Shown: piece by piece, positions 15,653 to 23,572 of the stretch
Layout of the letters: every line of letters starts with the position of its first letter
How positions within the stretch are numbered: position 1 is the first letter of the stretch
Translations under genes and position numbers: made by a program
Source of the DNA: Bacillus albus
GTDB lineage: Bacteria; Bacillota; Bacilli; Bacillales; Bacillaceae_G
Direction: 5' to 3'
Assembly (NCBI RefSeq): GCF_001884185.1
Contig: NZ_MAOE01000140.1
Coordinates: 1-42,478 of the forward strand
Length of the DNA stretch: 42,478 nucleotides
The notes under the pieces: generated by a model
Told to the model about the DNA's origin: nothing
Seen by the model: only the letters and a program-made list of their open reading frames with translations
Databases searched by the model: none

Positions 15653-16720
15653 GTGAAGAAAAATAAGAGTTTAATAAGTTTTTTAGGAGTGTTTATTATG
15701 CTGTTTTCTTTTTGTTTTCAAGGAAATGTACAGGCAGATGTAAATACTGTTCAATCTGGAAAAATCAAATCAGGAAATGTAACGGTATGGGAAGTTGGAA
15801 ATGTAGCGAAAGTGTTAGCTGATGTAGAGCGTTTAAATTTAAATACAGTAAATGTACCAATTCAAGTAGATATTCCGAACGTGACTTCTACAAACATGGT
15901 AATTAATCAAGCGCAAAAGCAACAGGCTATTATTTTAATTCAAGAATTATTAAAGCGAAATATTCAAGTTATAGTGGAACCGTTCCCATATATTCAGCAA
16001 GGAAATGTTGGGGAAACGGAATGGAATCCAAGTAATATTAATGATTTCTTCTGGAATTGGAAAACGGTTATTTTACAAGACATTTTTAATTCGATTACAA
16101 GTAAATACAATGTGTATGGGCTCAAGATTGCCTCTAATTTCGTGAATATGGAATATGCAGAAGGATATTGGAGCGATACGATTGATTTCGTCCGTCAGCA
16201 ATATAAAGGAAATGTTTTGTATCAAATGAATTGGTGGTTAACTGCAAGCTTTGATCCATCTTATGAAGCGAAGTTTATAGAAAAAATAAATCGTCCATAT
16301 TTAAAAAAGGTGGATATTGTTAGTATTGATAGTTGGTTTGAAGTTTCAGGAAAAAGAAATCCGTCATACGAAGAAGTGAAGCAAAGTTTATTTGCCACAA
16401 CAGTGTATAATCGTGGGCAAAATGTTGTGCAGCAATTGGAACAATTACATAATGCAACAGGAAAACCAGTTTATTTTGGTGGGTTTAACGTTCCGGCACG
16501 TGAACTTGGCTTGCAAAATCCGTGGAATCCAGATGTTTCTAATGTGTTTTCAAAAGACATACAATTAAACGGATGGCGCGCTTACCGTGATGTATTAGAA
16601 CCGAAACCATATTTTAAAGGTTTTTCAATTTGGTTTATTGGATCTAATGATAGTACGCATGCGTATCAAATACATAGTAAAGAAGCAGAGGCAGTTATTA
16701 ACGGCTGGTACCGAAAATAA
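15653..16720 (+). CDS. Secreted TIM-barrel protein, glycoside hydrolase-like (GH113-type)
   Basis: The start is GTG 15653 after AGGGGGAAAG; the frame is open further upstream but has no ribosome site there. The 355-residue protein begins with a signal peptide (MKKNKSLISFLGVFIMLF, cleavage near VQA). The mature part has the alternating strand-helix pattern of a TIM barrel: LNTVNVPIQVDIP, then RNIQVIVEPFPYIQ, then VYGLKIASNFVNMEYAEGYW, then VDIVSIDSWFEV, then GKPVYFGGFNVPARE, and a final PYFKGFSIWFIG. These resemble GH113-like proteins, which B. cereus genomes often label 1,4-beta-xylanase. Candidate catalytic acids are Glu in VEPF and NMEY. Substrate unknown; likely wall or plant polysaccharide. 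It stands alone. Confidence 0.6.
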   Translation: MKKNKSLISFLGVFIMLFSFCFQGNVQADVNTVQSGKIKSGNVTVWEVGNVAKVLADVERLNLNTVNVPIQVDIPNVTSTNMVINQAQKQQAIILIQELLKRNIQVIVEPFPYIQQGNVGETEWNPSNINDFFWNWKTVILQDIFNSITSKYNVYGLKIASNFVNMEYAEGYWSDTIDFVRQQYKGNVLYQMNWWLTASFDPSYEAKFIEKINRPYLKKVDIVSIDSWFEVSGKRNPSYEEVKQSLFATTVYNRGQNVVQQLEQLHNATGKPVYFGGFNVPARELGLQNPWNPDVSNVFSKDIQLNGWRAYRDVLEPKPYFKGFSIWFIGSNDSTHAYQIHSKEAEAVINGWYRK

Positions 16721-16766
16721 ATTTTATGAAATAGGTAAGTTTTGAATTTTACCACATATATTTCTA

Positions 16767-16782
16767 GTGAAAGGCCTTTCAC
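16767..16782. promoter_or_regulatory. Perfect 16-base palindrome GTGAAAGGCCTTTCAC
   Basis: It lies 28 bases before the DUF378 gene, close to its ribosome site. It may be an operator or a small hairpin over the leader; no regulator can be named. Confidence 0.3.
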
Positions 16783-16809
16783 CATCTTATCACCTAGGGG
16801 GCAATCATA

Positions 16810-17001
16810 ATGAAATTTTTGTCTTACCTTACAGTAATTTTGGTGATTCTTGGCGGTTTGAATTGGTTATTTGTAGCGTTAGATTACAATGTAGTTGAGA
16901 AATGGTTTGGTTCTATGCCGGCGCTTGTGGACACTATTTATTGGCTCATTGGTCTTTCTGCAATTTATCAAATTTTTGATCGGTTCTTCACGGACAATTA
17001 G
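16810..17001 (+). CDS. DUF378 small membrane protein (YuzA-like)
   Basis: A 63-residue protein; ATG 16810 follows AGGGGG. Two membrane helices are clear (FLSYLTVILVILGGLNWLFVAL and LVDTIYWLIGLSAIYQIF), with the conserved GGLNWLFVA motif of DUF378. B. subtilis YuzA belongs to the family; the function is unknown. It stands alone between its own leader and a terminator. Confidence 0.85.
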   Translation: MKFLSYLTVILVILGGLNWLFVALDYNVVEKWFGSMPALVDTIYWLIGLSAIYQIFDRFFTDN

Positions 17002-17021
17002 CAATTATATTTTATTACTAG

Positions 17022-17057
17022 AGTGTTAAGTACGATTATGTACTTAACACTTTTTTG
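17022..17057 (+). terminator. Terminator after the DUF378 gene
   Basis: AGTGTTAAGTAC (17022-17033) and GTACTTAACACT (17040-17051) form a perfect 12-bp stem with a six-base loop and a T6 tail. Confidence 0.9.
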
Positions 17058-17129
17058 TATGTTTATAAAAAGTAGTTTACACATGCAAGCGATTCCATTG
17101 CGTCTTGCGCCGTAATAGTGGAAAACAAA

Positions 17130-17159
17130 TTGACCACGTATTATATTTCGGGTTATAAT
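17130..17159 (+). promoter_or_regulatory. Sigma-A promoter of the serC-serA operon
   Basis: TTGACC (17130-17135) and TATAAT (17154-17159) are 18 bases apart, about 50 bases before the serC start. No T-box or other leader structure is seen. Confidence 0.65.
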
Positions 17160-17211
17160 TCAGAAAGTTTAAAAATTAATAAAAATGAGAAATAGGGAGG
17201 TTTTCAGGGTG

Positions 17212-18294
17212 ATGGAGAGAGTGTATAATTTTTCAGCTGGACCATCAATACTCCCTTTGCCAGTTTTAGAGAAAGTGCAAAAGGAGCTTGTAAATTATAA
17301 CGGGACAGGCATGTCTATTATGGAAATGAGTCATCGATCTTCATATTTTCAAAGTATTATAGATGAAGCGAGTAACCTACTTCGTGAATTAATGAACATT
17401 CCTAATGAATATGATGTATTGTTTTTACAAGGCGGTGCGTCATTACAATTCTCTATGATACCGTTAAATGTAATGAATACGTATAAAAAAGCAGGGTACG
17501 TATTGACTGGCTCATGGTCTAAAAAGGCGATGCAAGAAGCTGAAAAAGTAGGGGAAGTACAAGTGATTGCTTCGTCTGAACAAGCGAAGTTTACTACAAT
17601 TCCTAAATTGGATGGTTTACTGAGCGATGAAAAACTAGATTATGTACATATTACAACGAATAATACAATTGAGGGGACGAAATATGTAGAAGTTCCACAT
17701 TTAGATAAAGTACCGCTCGTTGCGGATATGTCCTCAAATATTTTATCAGAACAATATGATGTTACGAAGTTTGGCCTTATATATGCGGGAGCGCAAAAGA
17801 ATTTAGGGCCAGCGGGCTTAACGATTGCTATTATAAAAAGAGATTTAATTGGAGGAGCAGATCGCTCTTGTCCTACGATGTTAAACTATGAAACTTACAG
17901 TAAAAATAACTCCTTATATAATACACCGCCGTCCTTTAGTATTTACGTAACGAAACTTGTACTAGAGTGGCTGAAAGAGCAGGGCGGGGTATCTGCGATT
18001 GAAGAACAGAATAGAATGAAATCTTCACTTCTTTATAATTTCTTGGATGAATCAACATTGTTTACTTCACCGGTTGATCCTACGTATCGATCACTTATGA
18101 ACATTCCGTTTACAACACCGTCAGAAGAGTTGAACAATGAGTTTTTACAAAAAGCGAAAGAACGCGGACTTGTTACGCTAAAAGGACATCGATCAGTCGG
18201 TGGTATGCGCGCTAGTATTTACAATGCGATGCCAGTACAAGGCGTACAGCAATTAGTAAATTATATGAAGGAATTTGAGCTTGAGAATAGATAG
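17212..18294 (+). CDS. serC: Phosphoserine aminotransferase
   Basis: The start is ATG 17212, or the GTG directly before it, both downstream of GGGAGG (17195-17200); the product has 360 residues. It converts 3-phosphohydroxypyruvate and glutamate into phosphoserine and 2-oxoglutarate, the second step of serine synthesis, and belongs to the class V PLP aminotransferases. The opening YNFSAGPSILPLPVLE is diagnostic, the PLP lysine is Lys196 in GAQKNLGPAG, and GHRSVGGMRASIYNAMP binds substrate near the end. It is the first gene of a tight operon: serA starts 12 bases after its stop. Confidence 0.96.
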   Translation: MERVYNFSAGPSILPLPVLEKVQKELVNYNGTGMSIMEMSHRSSYFQSIIDEASNLLRELMNIPNEYDVLFLQGGASLQFSMIPLNVMNTYKKAGYVLTGSWSKKAMQEAEKVGEVQVIASSEQAKFTTIPKLDGLLSDEKLDYVHITTNNTIEGTKYVEVPHLDKVPLVADMSSNILSEQYDVTKFGLIYAGAQKNLGPAGLTIAIIKRDLIGGADRSCPTMLNYETYSKNNSLYNTPPSFSIYVTKLVLEWLKEQGGVSAIEEQNRMKSSLLYNFLDESTLFTSPVDPTYRSLMNIPFTTPSEELNNEFLQKAKERGLVTLKGHRSVGGMRASIYNAMPVQGVQQLVNYMKEFELENR

Positions 18295-18306
18295 GGAGAT
18301 GGGGAT

Positions 18307-19479
18307 ATGTTTCGTGTTCAAACGTTAAATCAAATTGCGGAAAAAGGTTTGCAAGTTCTTAGCGGAGATCACTATGAAGTAGGGGAGAGAATGGATCATC
18401 CAGACGGCATTTTACTTCGCAGTTATTCTTTACATCAAGAAGATTTTTCAAAAGACTTAAAGGCGATTGCAAGAGCTGGTGCTGGTGTAAATAATATTCC
18501 TGTCGAGAGATGTACAGAAAAAGGGATTGTCGTATTTAATACACCAGGAGCGAATGCAAATGCAGTAAAGGAACTTATTATTGCCAGCCTTATTATGTCT
18601 TCACGTAACATTATTAACGGCGTAAGCTGGACGAAAAATTTAGAAGGTGAAGAAGTACCGCAGCTTGTTGAATCAGGAAAAAAACAATTTGTCGGATCGG
18701 AAATTGCAGGGAAACGTTTAGGGGTTATCGGACTTGGCGCAATTGGTGCTTTAGTTGCGAACGATGCGTTAGCTTTAGGAATGGACGTCGTCGGATATGA
18801 TCCTTACATTTCAGTTGAAACTGCATGGCGCCTTTCTACACATGTACAAAGAGCATTTAGCTTAGATGAAATTTTCGCAACGTGTGATTATATTACACTT
18901 CATATTCCTCTTACGAATCAAACTAAGGGGATTATTGGTGAACACGCTGTAGAAAAGATGAAAAAAGGTATGCGTTTATTCAATTTCTCTAGAGGAGAAC
19001 TTGTAGATGAAAAAGTTCTTCAAAAAGCGTTAGAAGAAGAGGTTATTGCGCATTACGTAACTGACTTCCCGAATGAAAACGTGATTAAAATGAAAAACGT
19101 AACAGCGACGCCTCACCTCGGTGCATCTACGTCTGAATCAGAAGAAAATTGTGCAGTAATGGCAGCGCGCCAATTACGTGAATATTTAGAGACAGGAAAT
19201 ATTCGTAATTCAGTAAACTATCCAAACGTAGAATTACCGTATATCGGAAAAAAACGAATTACGATCATGCATCAAAACGTTCCGAACATGGTAGGACAAA
19301 TTACAGGATGTTTAGCAGAGCATCATATTAATATTGCCGATATGATTAATCGTAGTAAACATTCTTGGGCGTACACAATGATTGATATTGATAACGGAAT
19401 TGATGATATAATAAAAGAGAATATAGTGGAAAATATAAGCAAAATTACAGGTGTTGTAGCCGTTCGAATGATTGTGTAA
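18307..19479 (+). CDS. serA: D-3-phosphoglycerate dehydrogenase, short type with ACT domain
   Basis: A 390-residue enzyme; ATG 18307 follows GGGAGATGGGG. It oxidises 3-phosphoglycerate with NAD as the first step of serine synthesis. The N-terminal substrate domain carries RAGAGVNNIP; the NAD-binding motif is GVIGLGAIG (about residues 138-146); the catalytic set is Arg in FSRGELVDE and His in TATPHLGAS. The last 70 residues form an ACT domain (ITIMHQNVPNMVGQITGCL), a likely serine sensor. It lacks the extra intervening domain of long SerA forms. It sits between serC and a DUF1015 gene with gaps of about 12 bases, so the three are one transcript. Confidence 0.95.
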   Translation: MFRVQTLNQIAEKGLQVLSGDHYEVGERMDHPDGILLRSYSLHQEDFSKDLKAIARAGAGVNNIPVERCTEKGIVVFNTPGANANAVKELIIASLIMSSRNIINGVSWTKNLEGEEVPQLVESGKKQFVGSEIAGKRLGVIGLGAIGALVANDALALGMDVVGYDPYISVETAWRLSTHVQRAFSLDEIFATCDYITLHIPLTNQTKGIIGEHAVEKMKKGMRLFNFSRGELVDEKVLQKALEEEVIAHYVTDFPNENVIKMKNVTATPHLGASTSESEENCAVMAARQLREYLETGNIRNSVNYPNVELPYIGKKRITIMHQNVPNMVGQITGCLAEHHINIADMINRSKHSWAYTMIDIDNGIDDIIKENIVENISKITGVVAVRMIV

Positions 19480-19492
19480 AGGAGAGAGGAAC

Positions 19493-20740
19493 TTGGCAAA
19501 AATCCGACCGTTTCGGGCCATTCGTCCAGTAGAAGAAAAAGCAGCGGAAGTGGCAGCTTTACCGTATGACGTATTAAATAGTGAAGAAGCAAGAGAGGTT
19601 GTAAAAGGGAATCCTTATTCTTTCTTACACGTTGATAAAGCAGAAATTGATTTAGACCCGGCACTTTCACCGTACGATGATCGCGTATATGAAAAAGCGG
19701 GTGAAAATTTAAGCCGATTTATACGAGAAGAAGTGTTCATTCAAGACGAAGAGCCAGCGTTATACATTTATGAATTGACGATGCAAGGAAGAACGCAGTC
19801 AGGCCTTGTCGTTTGTACATCTATTGATGAGTATGAAGATGATACAATTAAAAAACATGAAAGAACGCGTCATGAAAAAGAATTAGATCGTATTCGCCAC
19901 GTAGATGTGTGTGATGCAAATACGGGTCCTATCTTTTTAACGTATCGTACAAAAGAAGAGATAAAGCGTTTCGTTGCCAGCTGGAAAGAAGAACATGCGC
20001 CAATCTATACATTTACAGCAGAAGACGGCGTTAAGCATGTTGCCTGGAAAATAGCTGATGAAGAAGTAATTGCAAGTTTAGTAAACTTATTTGAAGATAT
20101 TCCTAATCTTTATATTGCAGATGGGCATCACCGCTCCGCATCAGCTGCAAAAGTAGGGCTCATGCGAAGAGAACAATATCCGAATTACACAGGAGAAGAA
20201 GAGTTTAATTTCTTCTTATCTGTTTTATTCCCTCACGATGAGTTATCTATTTGGGACTATAACCGAGTTGTAAAAGACTTAAACGGTTTATCAGAAGAAC
20301 AGTTTTTAAAACAAATCACGCAATACTTTTATGTAGAAGAAGCGGCTGTTTCTCCGTATAAACCAAATGAGCCAAAAACATTTGGAATGTATGTAAATGA
20401 GAAGTGGTATAAGCTCACAGTGAAAGAGGAAACGTTTGATGCGAATGATCTCGTGAAAGGTTTGGATGTATCTATTCTGCAAGATCATTTATTAAGTCAA
20501 GTACTTGAAATACACGATCCGCGATCTGATTCACGCGTTGATTTTGTCGGAGGAATCCGCGGGTTAGAAGAACTAGAACGCCTTGTAAATAGCGGTGAAT
20601 ATAAAGCGGCGTTCTCGTTATATCCGACATCAATGGAATCCTTATTAGCAATCGCAGACGCTGGAGAAGTTATGCCGCCAAAGTCAACGTGGTTTGAACC
20701 GAAACTGCGCAGTGGGTTGTTTGTACATTCTTTAAAATAA
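19493..20740 (+). CDS. DUF1015 family protein
   Basis: A TTG start at 19493 follows GGAGAGAGGA directly after the serA stop; the product has 415 residues. The opening AKIRPFRAIRP, the AALPYDVLN segment, the KKHERTRHEKELDRIRH motif and IADGHHRSASA are all typical of DUF1015. The HHR motif suggests an enzyme active site, but no reaction is established. Genomic linkage to serA is common in this family, so a role tied to serine or phosphoserine metabolism is plausible. It is the last gene of the operon. Confidence 0.85.
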   Translation: MAKIRPFRAIRPVEEKAAEVAALPYDVLNSEEAREVVKGNPYSFLHVDKAEIDLDPALSPYDDRVYEKAGENLSRFIREEVFIQDEEPALYIYELTMQGRTQSGLVVCTSIDEYEDDTIKKHERTRHEKELDRIRHVDVCDANTGPIFLTYRTKEEIKRFVASWKEEHAPIYTFTAEDGVKHVAWKIADEEVIASLVNLFEDIPNLYIADGHHRSASAAKVGLMRREQYPNYTGEEEFNFFLSVLFPHDELSIWDYNRVVKDLNGLSEEQFLKQITQYFYVEEAAVSPYKPNEPKTFGMYVNEKWYKLTVKEETFDANDLVKGLDVSILQDHLLSQVLEIHDPRSDSRVDFVGGIRGLEELERLVNSGEYKAAFSLYPTSMESLLAIADAGEVMPPKSTWFEPKLRSGLFVHSLK

Positions 20741-20760
20741 ATATAGACTTCATTAGTTTG

Positions 20761-20791
20761 AAAAACCGAAATGATTTTAGTTTCGGTTTTT
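20761..20791 (+). terminator. Terminator of the serC operon
   Basis: AAAAACCGAAA pairs with TTTCGGTTTTT (20781-20791) across a nine-base loop. Confidence 0.85.
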
Positions 20792-20883
20792 CTTATTTTG
20801 GCTCAGTTAACGTTTCATGTTGATTTTCATGTTAAGGTTGAAATATGTAACGACAGGTCGCTACAAAAAACTGAGGAAATACG

Positions 20884-21318
20884 ATGGAAATGCAGCTGCA
20901 AGAAAGTTTTTATGTTGAGTTGAAAAATGCAATTCGTTATCATTATAACGAACTTATAACTAGGTGCGGTGTTGACACAATATATGGATACTCCATATTA
21001 ACAGACGATTGTGTCAATAGTATTGGACCAGTGGCTAATGAAGAAAGACTAATCAAAGTTAATAAGTCGGACCCTTTATACAATTATTATAGATACGGAG
21101 CTGTTGAGTGGAGCGAATGGGATGATTTTGGAATGTTTGATGAAGTGAACAAAATTATCAAGAAATATCATGATATCGTCGAAGAGGACTTTAACATACG
21201 AGTAAATACACTGTTGAAAGAAACGTTAAATGTGTTAATGGAACTTGAATCAGAAGGCTTGTTTGCACATAATCAATCACCCTTTTTTATAACGTTTCTT
21301 TGCAGAGGTACGTTATAA
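20884..21318 (+). CDS. DUF4303 protein with a possibly replaced C-terminus
   Basis: A 144-residue protein; ATG 20884 follows GAGGAA. The pattern is that of DUF4303, a family of small acidic proteins often found near toxins and predicted to act as antidotes: YSILTDDCVNSIGPVANEE, then YYRYGAVEWSEW, then a helix ending ELESEGLF. The family usually continues for some 30 more residues (by memory). Here the frame ends early as FFITFLCRGTL, exactly inside a perfect inverted repeat (21279-21326). The normal end may have been lost. Confidence 0.6.
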   Translation: MEMQLQESFYVELKNAIRYHYNELITRCGVDTIYGYSILTDDCVNSIGPVANEERLIKVNKSDPLYNYYRYGAVEWSEWDDFGMFDEVNKIIKKYHDIVEEDFNIRVNTLLKETLNVLMELESEGLFAHNQSPFFITFLCRGTL

Positions 21319-21326
21319 AAAAGGGT
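21279..21326. repeat. Perfect 17-bp inverted repeat across the stop of the DUF4303 gene
   Basis: ACCCTTTTTTATAACGT (21279-21295) is repeated inverted as ACGTTATAAAAAAGGGT (21310-21326) with a 14-base loop. The right arm contains the TAA stop. It may work as a hairpin on the transcript, or be the scar of a small inserted repeat. Confidence 0.6.
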
Positions 21327-21482
21327 TGTTAATTGAAAGATGAAAAATAACTTCTATTAATCATTCATATTTTATGAAATTACATTGATCTAATTATAAG
21401 TCAGTTGAAACTGTACTTATTCCAACCTGGATAGTGCTAATAACAGTATATAATCTGTGGTATTAGTTTATAGGAGTAGAAA

Positions 21483-22778
21483 CTAATTTTCATTTGATGT
21501 ATTTATTTGATGATTGGTTATAGTACTATACTTCTTATTCATAACTATATAAATCCAACCAATAATTGATAAGATAACCGGATAGAAAATAGCCCAACCA
21601 CTAAATGAGTATACAATAATACATATAATTAGAGATAGGAAGGCCATCCACCAACCAATATCACGCACTTTTAATAATTTAAGAGCAGCTAGCATTGTAA
21701 AAATATATGAGGTAATAAATATTACACTAGGACCTTTAAGAAGCATTTCTAAATTTGGTCGTGCCATACCATAAAAAATTAAAATACAACTAAAAATTCC
21801 TCCTAAAACTAGTAATACCCTAGTTGGAGTTTGAAATTGAGAATGTAACTTAGCAAAGAAGGAAGGGAAATGTCCTTCTCTAGCTTGAGCGTAAATCATC
21901 CTTGAAAAACCCGCAATGTTAGCATGTACAGCACTAAACGAAATGAAAATTGCTAAGATAGTTGTTATATAGGTACCTATCGGTCCTATTCCTTTTGATA
22001 TTAGAATACTTAGGGAAGCTATCTGATTCTTATCACCATATGAGTGGGTTCCTATTGTTACAAAAGATATAGCAATGTACATAATGGAGATACAAATTGC
22101 TCCTAAAAATAAACTAATGGAAATATCTTTAGCGGGTCTTTTAAATTCTTCAGCTAATGGGGTTATCATTTCCCACCCTACAAAGGAGAAAAAGATAATT
22201 ACAGAAGAAGCGCCAACGGAAGACCACCCGTTTGGTACAAATGGTGTAAAAGAACTTAATTTTACATATGGTATAGAAACGATAACAGCGACAACTATTA
22301 AAAGTGAAATAATACAAATTACAAACACACTAACTTTTGACGATAGTTCTATCCCTTTTATATGTAGGAGCAAAGAGGTAATTAAAATTAATGCTGCAAT
22401 TCCTATAACACTAAGATTGCTTATTGGAAAAATATATCCAATATAATGGGCACCTGTTAAAGCAATAATAGGAACTCCAATAGGAATAGATCCTAACATA
22501 ATCCAGCCTAGGATGGCACTCGTATTTGCATTAAATGCCATTTGAACATAAGCTGTAATTCCTCCAGCACTAGGAATCATTTTAGCAAGACGCGCTAGAG
22601 TTGCTACAATAGGAAAAGCTAATATAGACATGATAACCCAAGATAAAATTGAAGCTGGTCCAGCGCTATTTGCAGTAATTGAAGGTAAAATAAGGATTCC
22701 ACAGCCTAACACAGCTCCTATGGTTAATGCGGTCCCCTGTACCCAAGTAATTGAGCGTTTCAATGATTGTTGTGTCAA
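21483..22778 (-). CDS. APC-superfamily amino acid permease (YjeH-like)
   Basis: A minus-strand gene. The likely start is TTG 22778, nine bases after GAGAGG; an ATG seven codons upstream (22799) has no ribosome site. The product of about 431 residues has roughly twelve membrane helices. The first helix GTALTIGAVLGCGILILP carries the unwound GxG signature of APC transporters, and FFSFVGWEMITPLAEEFKRPAKDI is typical of the branch that includes E. coli YjeH, an exporter of methionine and branched-chain amino acids. It diverges from an Lrp/AsnC regulator gene, the classic layout for an Lrp-controlled amino acid exporter. It may move the product or the substrate of the hyp/aminotransferase operon beyond the regulator. 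Confidence 0.8.
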   Translation of the reverse strand: MTQQSLKRSITWVQGTALTIGAVLGCGILILPSITANSAGPASILSWVIMSILAFPIVATLARLAKMIPSAGGITAYVQMAFNANTSAILGWIMLGSIPIGVPIIALTGAHYIGYIFPISNLSVIGIAALILITSLLLHIKGIELSSKVSVFVICIISLLIVVAVIVSIPYVKLSSFTPFVPNGWSSVGASSVIIFFSFVGWEMITPLAEEFKRPAKDISISLFLGAICISIMYIAISFVTIGTHSYGDKNQIASLSILISKGIGPIGTYITTILAIFISFSAVHANIAGFSRMIYAQAREGHFPSFFAKLHSQFQTPTRVLLVLGGIFSCILIFYGMARPNLEMLLKGPSVIFITSYIFTMLAALKLLKVRDIGWWMAFLSLIICIIVYSFSGWAIFYPVILSIIGWIYIVMNKKYSTITNHQINTSNEN

Positions 22779-22864
22779 GATACTCAGCCTCTCTTTCATT
22801 AATTGATATTAATTATATAAAGTTTTAAAAAAGGATAACATGCTATAATTTATGTATTAATTAT

Positions 22865-22887
22865 AATTTTCTTAAAAAATTTAAGAA
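22865..22887. promoter_or_regulatory. Inverted repeat in the permease/lrp divergent region
   Basis: TTCTTAAA (22869-22876) and TTTAAGAA (22880-22887) are inverted around AAA. The same stretch, AATTTTCTTAAAAAA from 22865, matches 12 of 15 positions of the CodY consensus. A TATAAT (22844-22849) is close by. It is a candidate site for the adjacent Lrp-type regulator or for CodY. Confidence 0.45.
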
Positions 22888-22928
22888 TTATTAAATGTTT
22901 TCTTAATTAATCAAGGGGAGGCCCAGCA

Positions 22929-23369
22929 ATGGATGAAACAGATTTAAAGATTCTTTCTCATCTTCAAGAAAATGCACGTTTAAGTATGGTTGAAATAGGA
23001 AAACTGGTAGGTTTGAGTTCCCCTTCTGTTACAGAGCGAGTTAGAAGACTAGAAGAACAGGAGGTTATTACAAGTTATCGCACGATTGTTAATCCGAAAG
23101 AATTAAAAAAACATATTACTGCGTTTGTTTTGATGGAACCAAAGGATTGCAACAAATATAAAAAATTCGCAATGGAACATTCAGATGTGGTCGAATGTCA
23201 CCGTATTGCCGGTATGTATAGTTATCTAACAAAGGTAGTGACGGAATCTGTACATACACTCGAAGACTATATTAATTTGTGTTTAGAGTATGGAAAGCCT
23301 ACAACCTTAATAGTGCTTTCTTCTCCAGTAGAACATAAATCATTTTTTACAGAGAGTGAAAAACTTTAA
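22929..23369 (+). CDS. Lrp/AsnC-family transcriptional regulator
   Basis: A 146-residue protein; ATG 22929 follows AGGGGAGG. Residues 2-60 are the AsnC-type helix-turn-helix (DETDLKILSHLQENARLSMVEIGKLVGLSSPSVTERVRRLE), and the rest is the RAM ligand-binding domain (ITAFVLME, VVECHRIAGMYSYLTKV). Lrp proteins sense amino acids and control their synthesis, breakdown or export. Transcribed away from an amino acid permease and toward the hydrolase-hypE-hypF-aminotransferase genes, it is the likely local sensor of the cluster. A good terminator follows, so the operon downstream uses its own promoter. Confidence 0.88.
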   Translation: MDETDLKILSHLQENARLSMVEIGKLVGLSSPSVTERVRRLEEQEVITSYRTIVNPKELKKHITAFVLMEPKDCNKYKKFAMEHSDVVECHRIAGMYSYLTKVVTESVHTLEDYINLCLEYGKPTTLIVLSSPVEHKSFFTESEKL

Positions 23370-23403
23370 TTACATATGAGAGATTATTCTAAATAAAAAG
23401 CGT

Positions 23404-23450
23404 AAAATTAATGCCTAATGGGAAATAGAGTCCTATTAGGCATTAATTTT
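23404..23450 (+). terminator. Terminator after the lrp-like gene
   Basis: AAAATTAATGCCTAAT (23404-23419) pairs with ATTAGGCATTAATTTT (23435-23450), a perfect 16-bp stem whose end supplies the T tract. The right arm overlaps a CodY-type site. Confidence 0.8.
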
Positions 23451-23471
23451 CAGAAAATTTTTTAGAAAATT
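23445..23471. promoter_or_regulatory. Tandem CodY boxes before the hyp operon
   Basis: AATTTTCAGAAAATT (23445-23459) matches the CodY consensus AATTTTCWGAAAATT at all 15 positions. An overlapping copy, ATTTTTTAGAAAATT (23457-23471), matches at 13 of 15. They lie 18-44 bases upstream of TTGACA at 23489. CodY bound here, when branched-chain amino acids and GTP are plentiful, would be expected to repress the operon. Confidence 0.8.
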
Positions 23472-23488
23472 TAGATAAAAAATAATAT

Positions 23489-23518
23489 TTGACATATTCT
23501 TACTACTGGTGGAATAAT
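23489..23518 (+). promoter_or_regulatory. Promoter of the hydrolase-hypE-hypF-aminotransferase operon
   Basis: TTGACA (23489-23494) is followed after 18 bases by AATAAT (23513-23518). The perfect -35 and weaker -10 suit a regulated sigma-A promoter, 55 bases before the first gene. Confidence 0.55.
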
Positions 23519-23572
23519 GAACATTGTATTTTAGAAAAATTAAATTCTTAGTTAATTGGAGGTAGGATTATT

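Noticed and set aside
22075-22446. A 123-codon plus-strand frame inside the permease gene
   Set aside because: It is antisense to well-conserved membrane helices of the permease and has no ribosome site.
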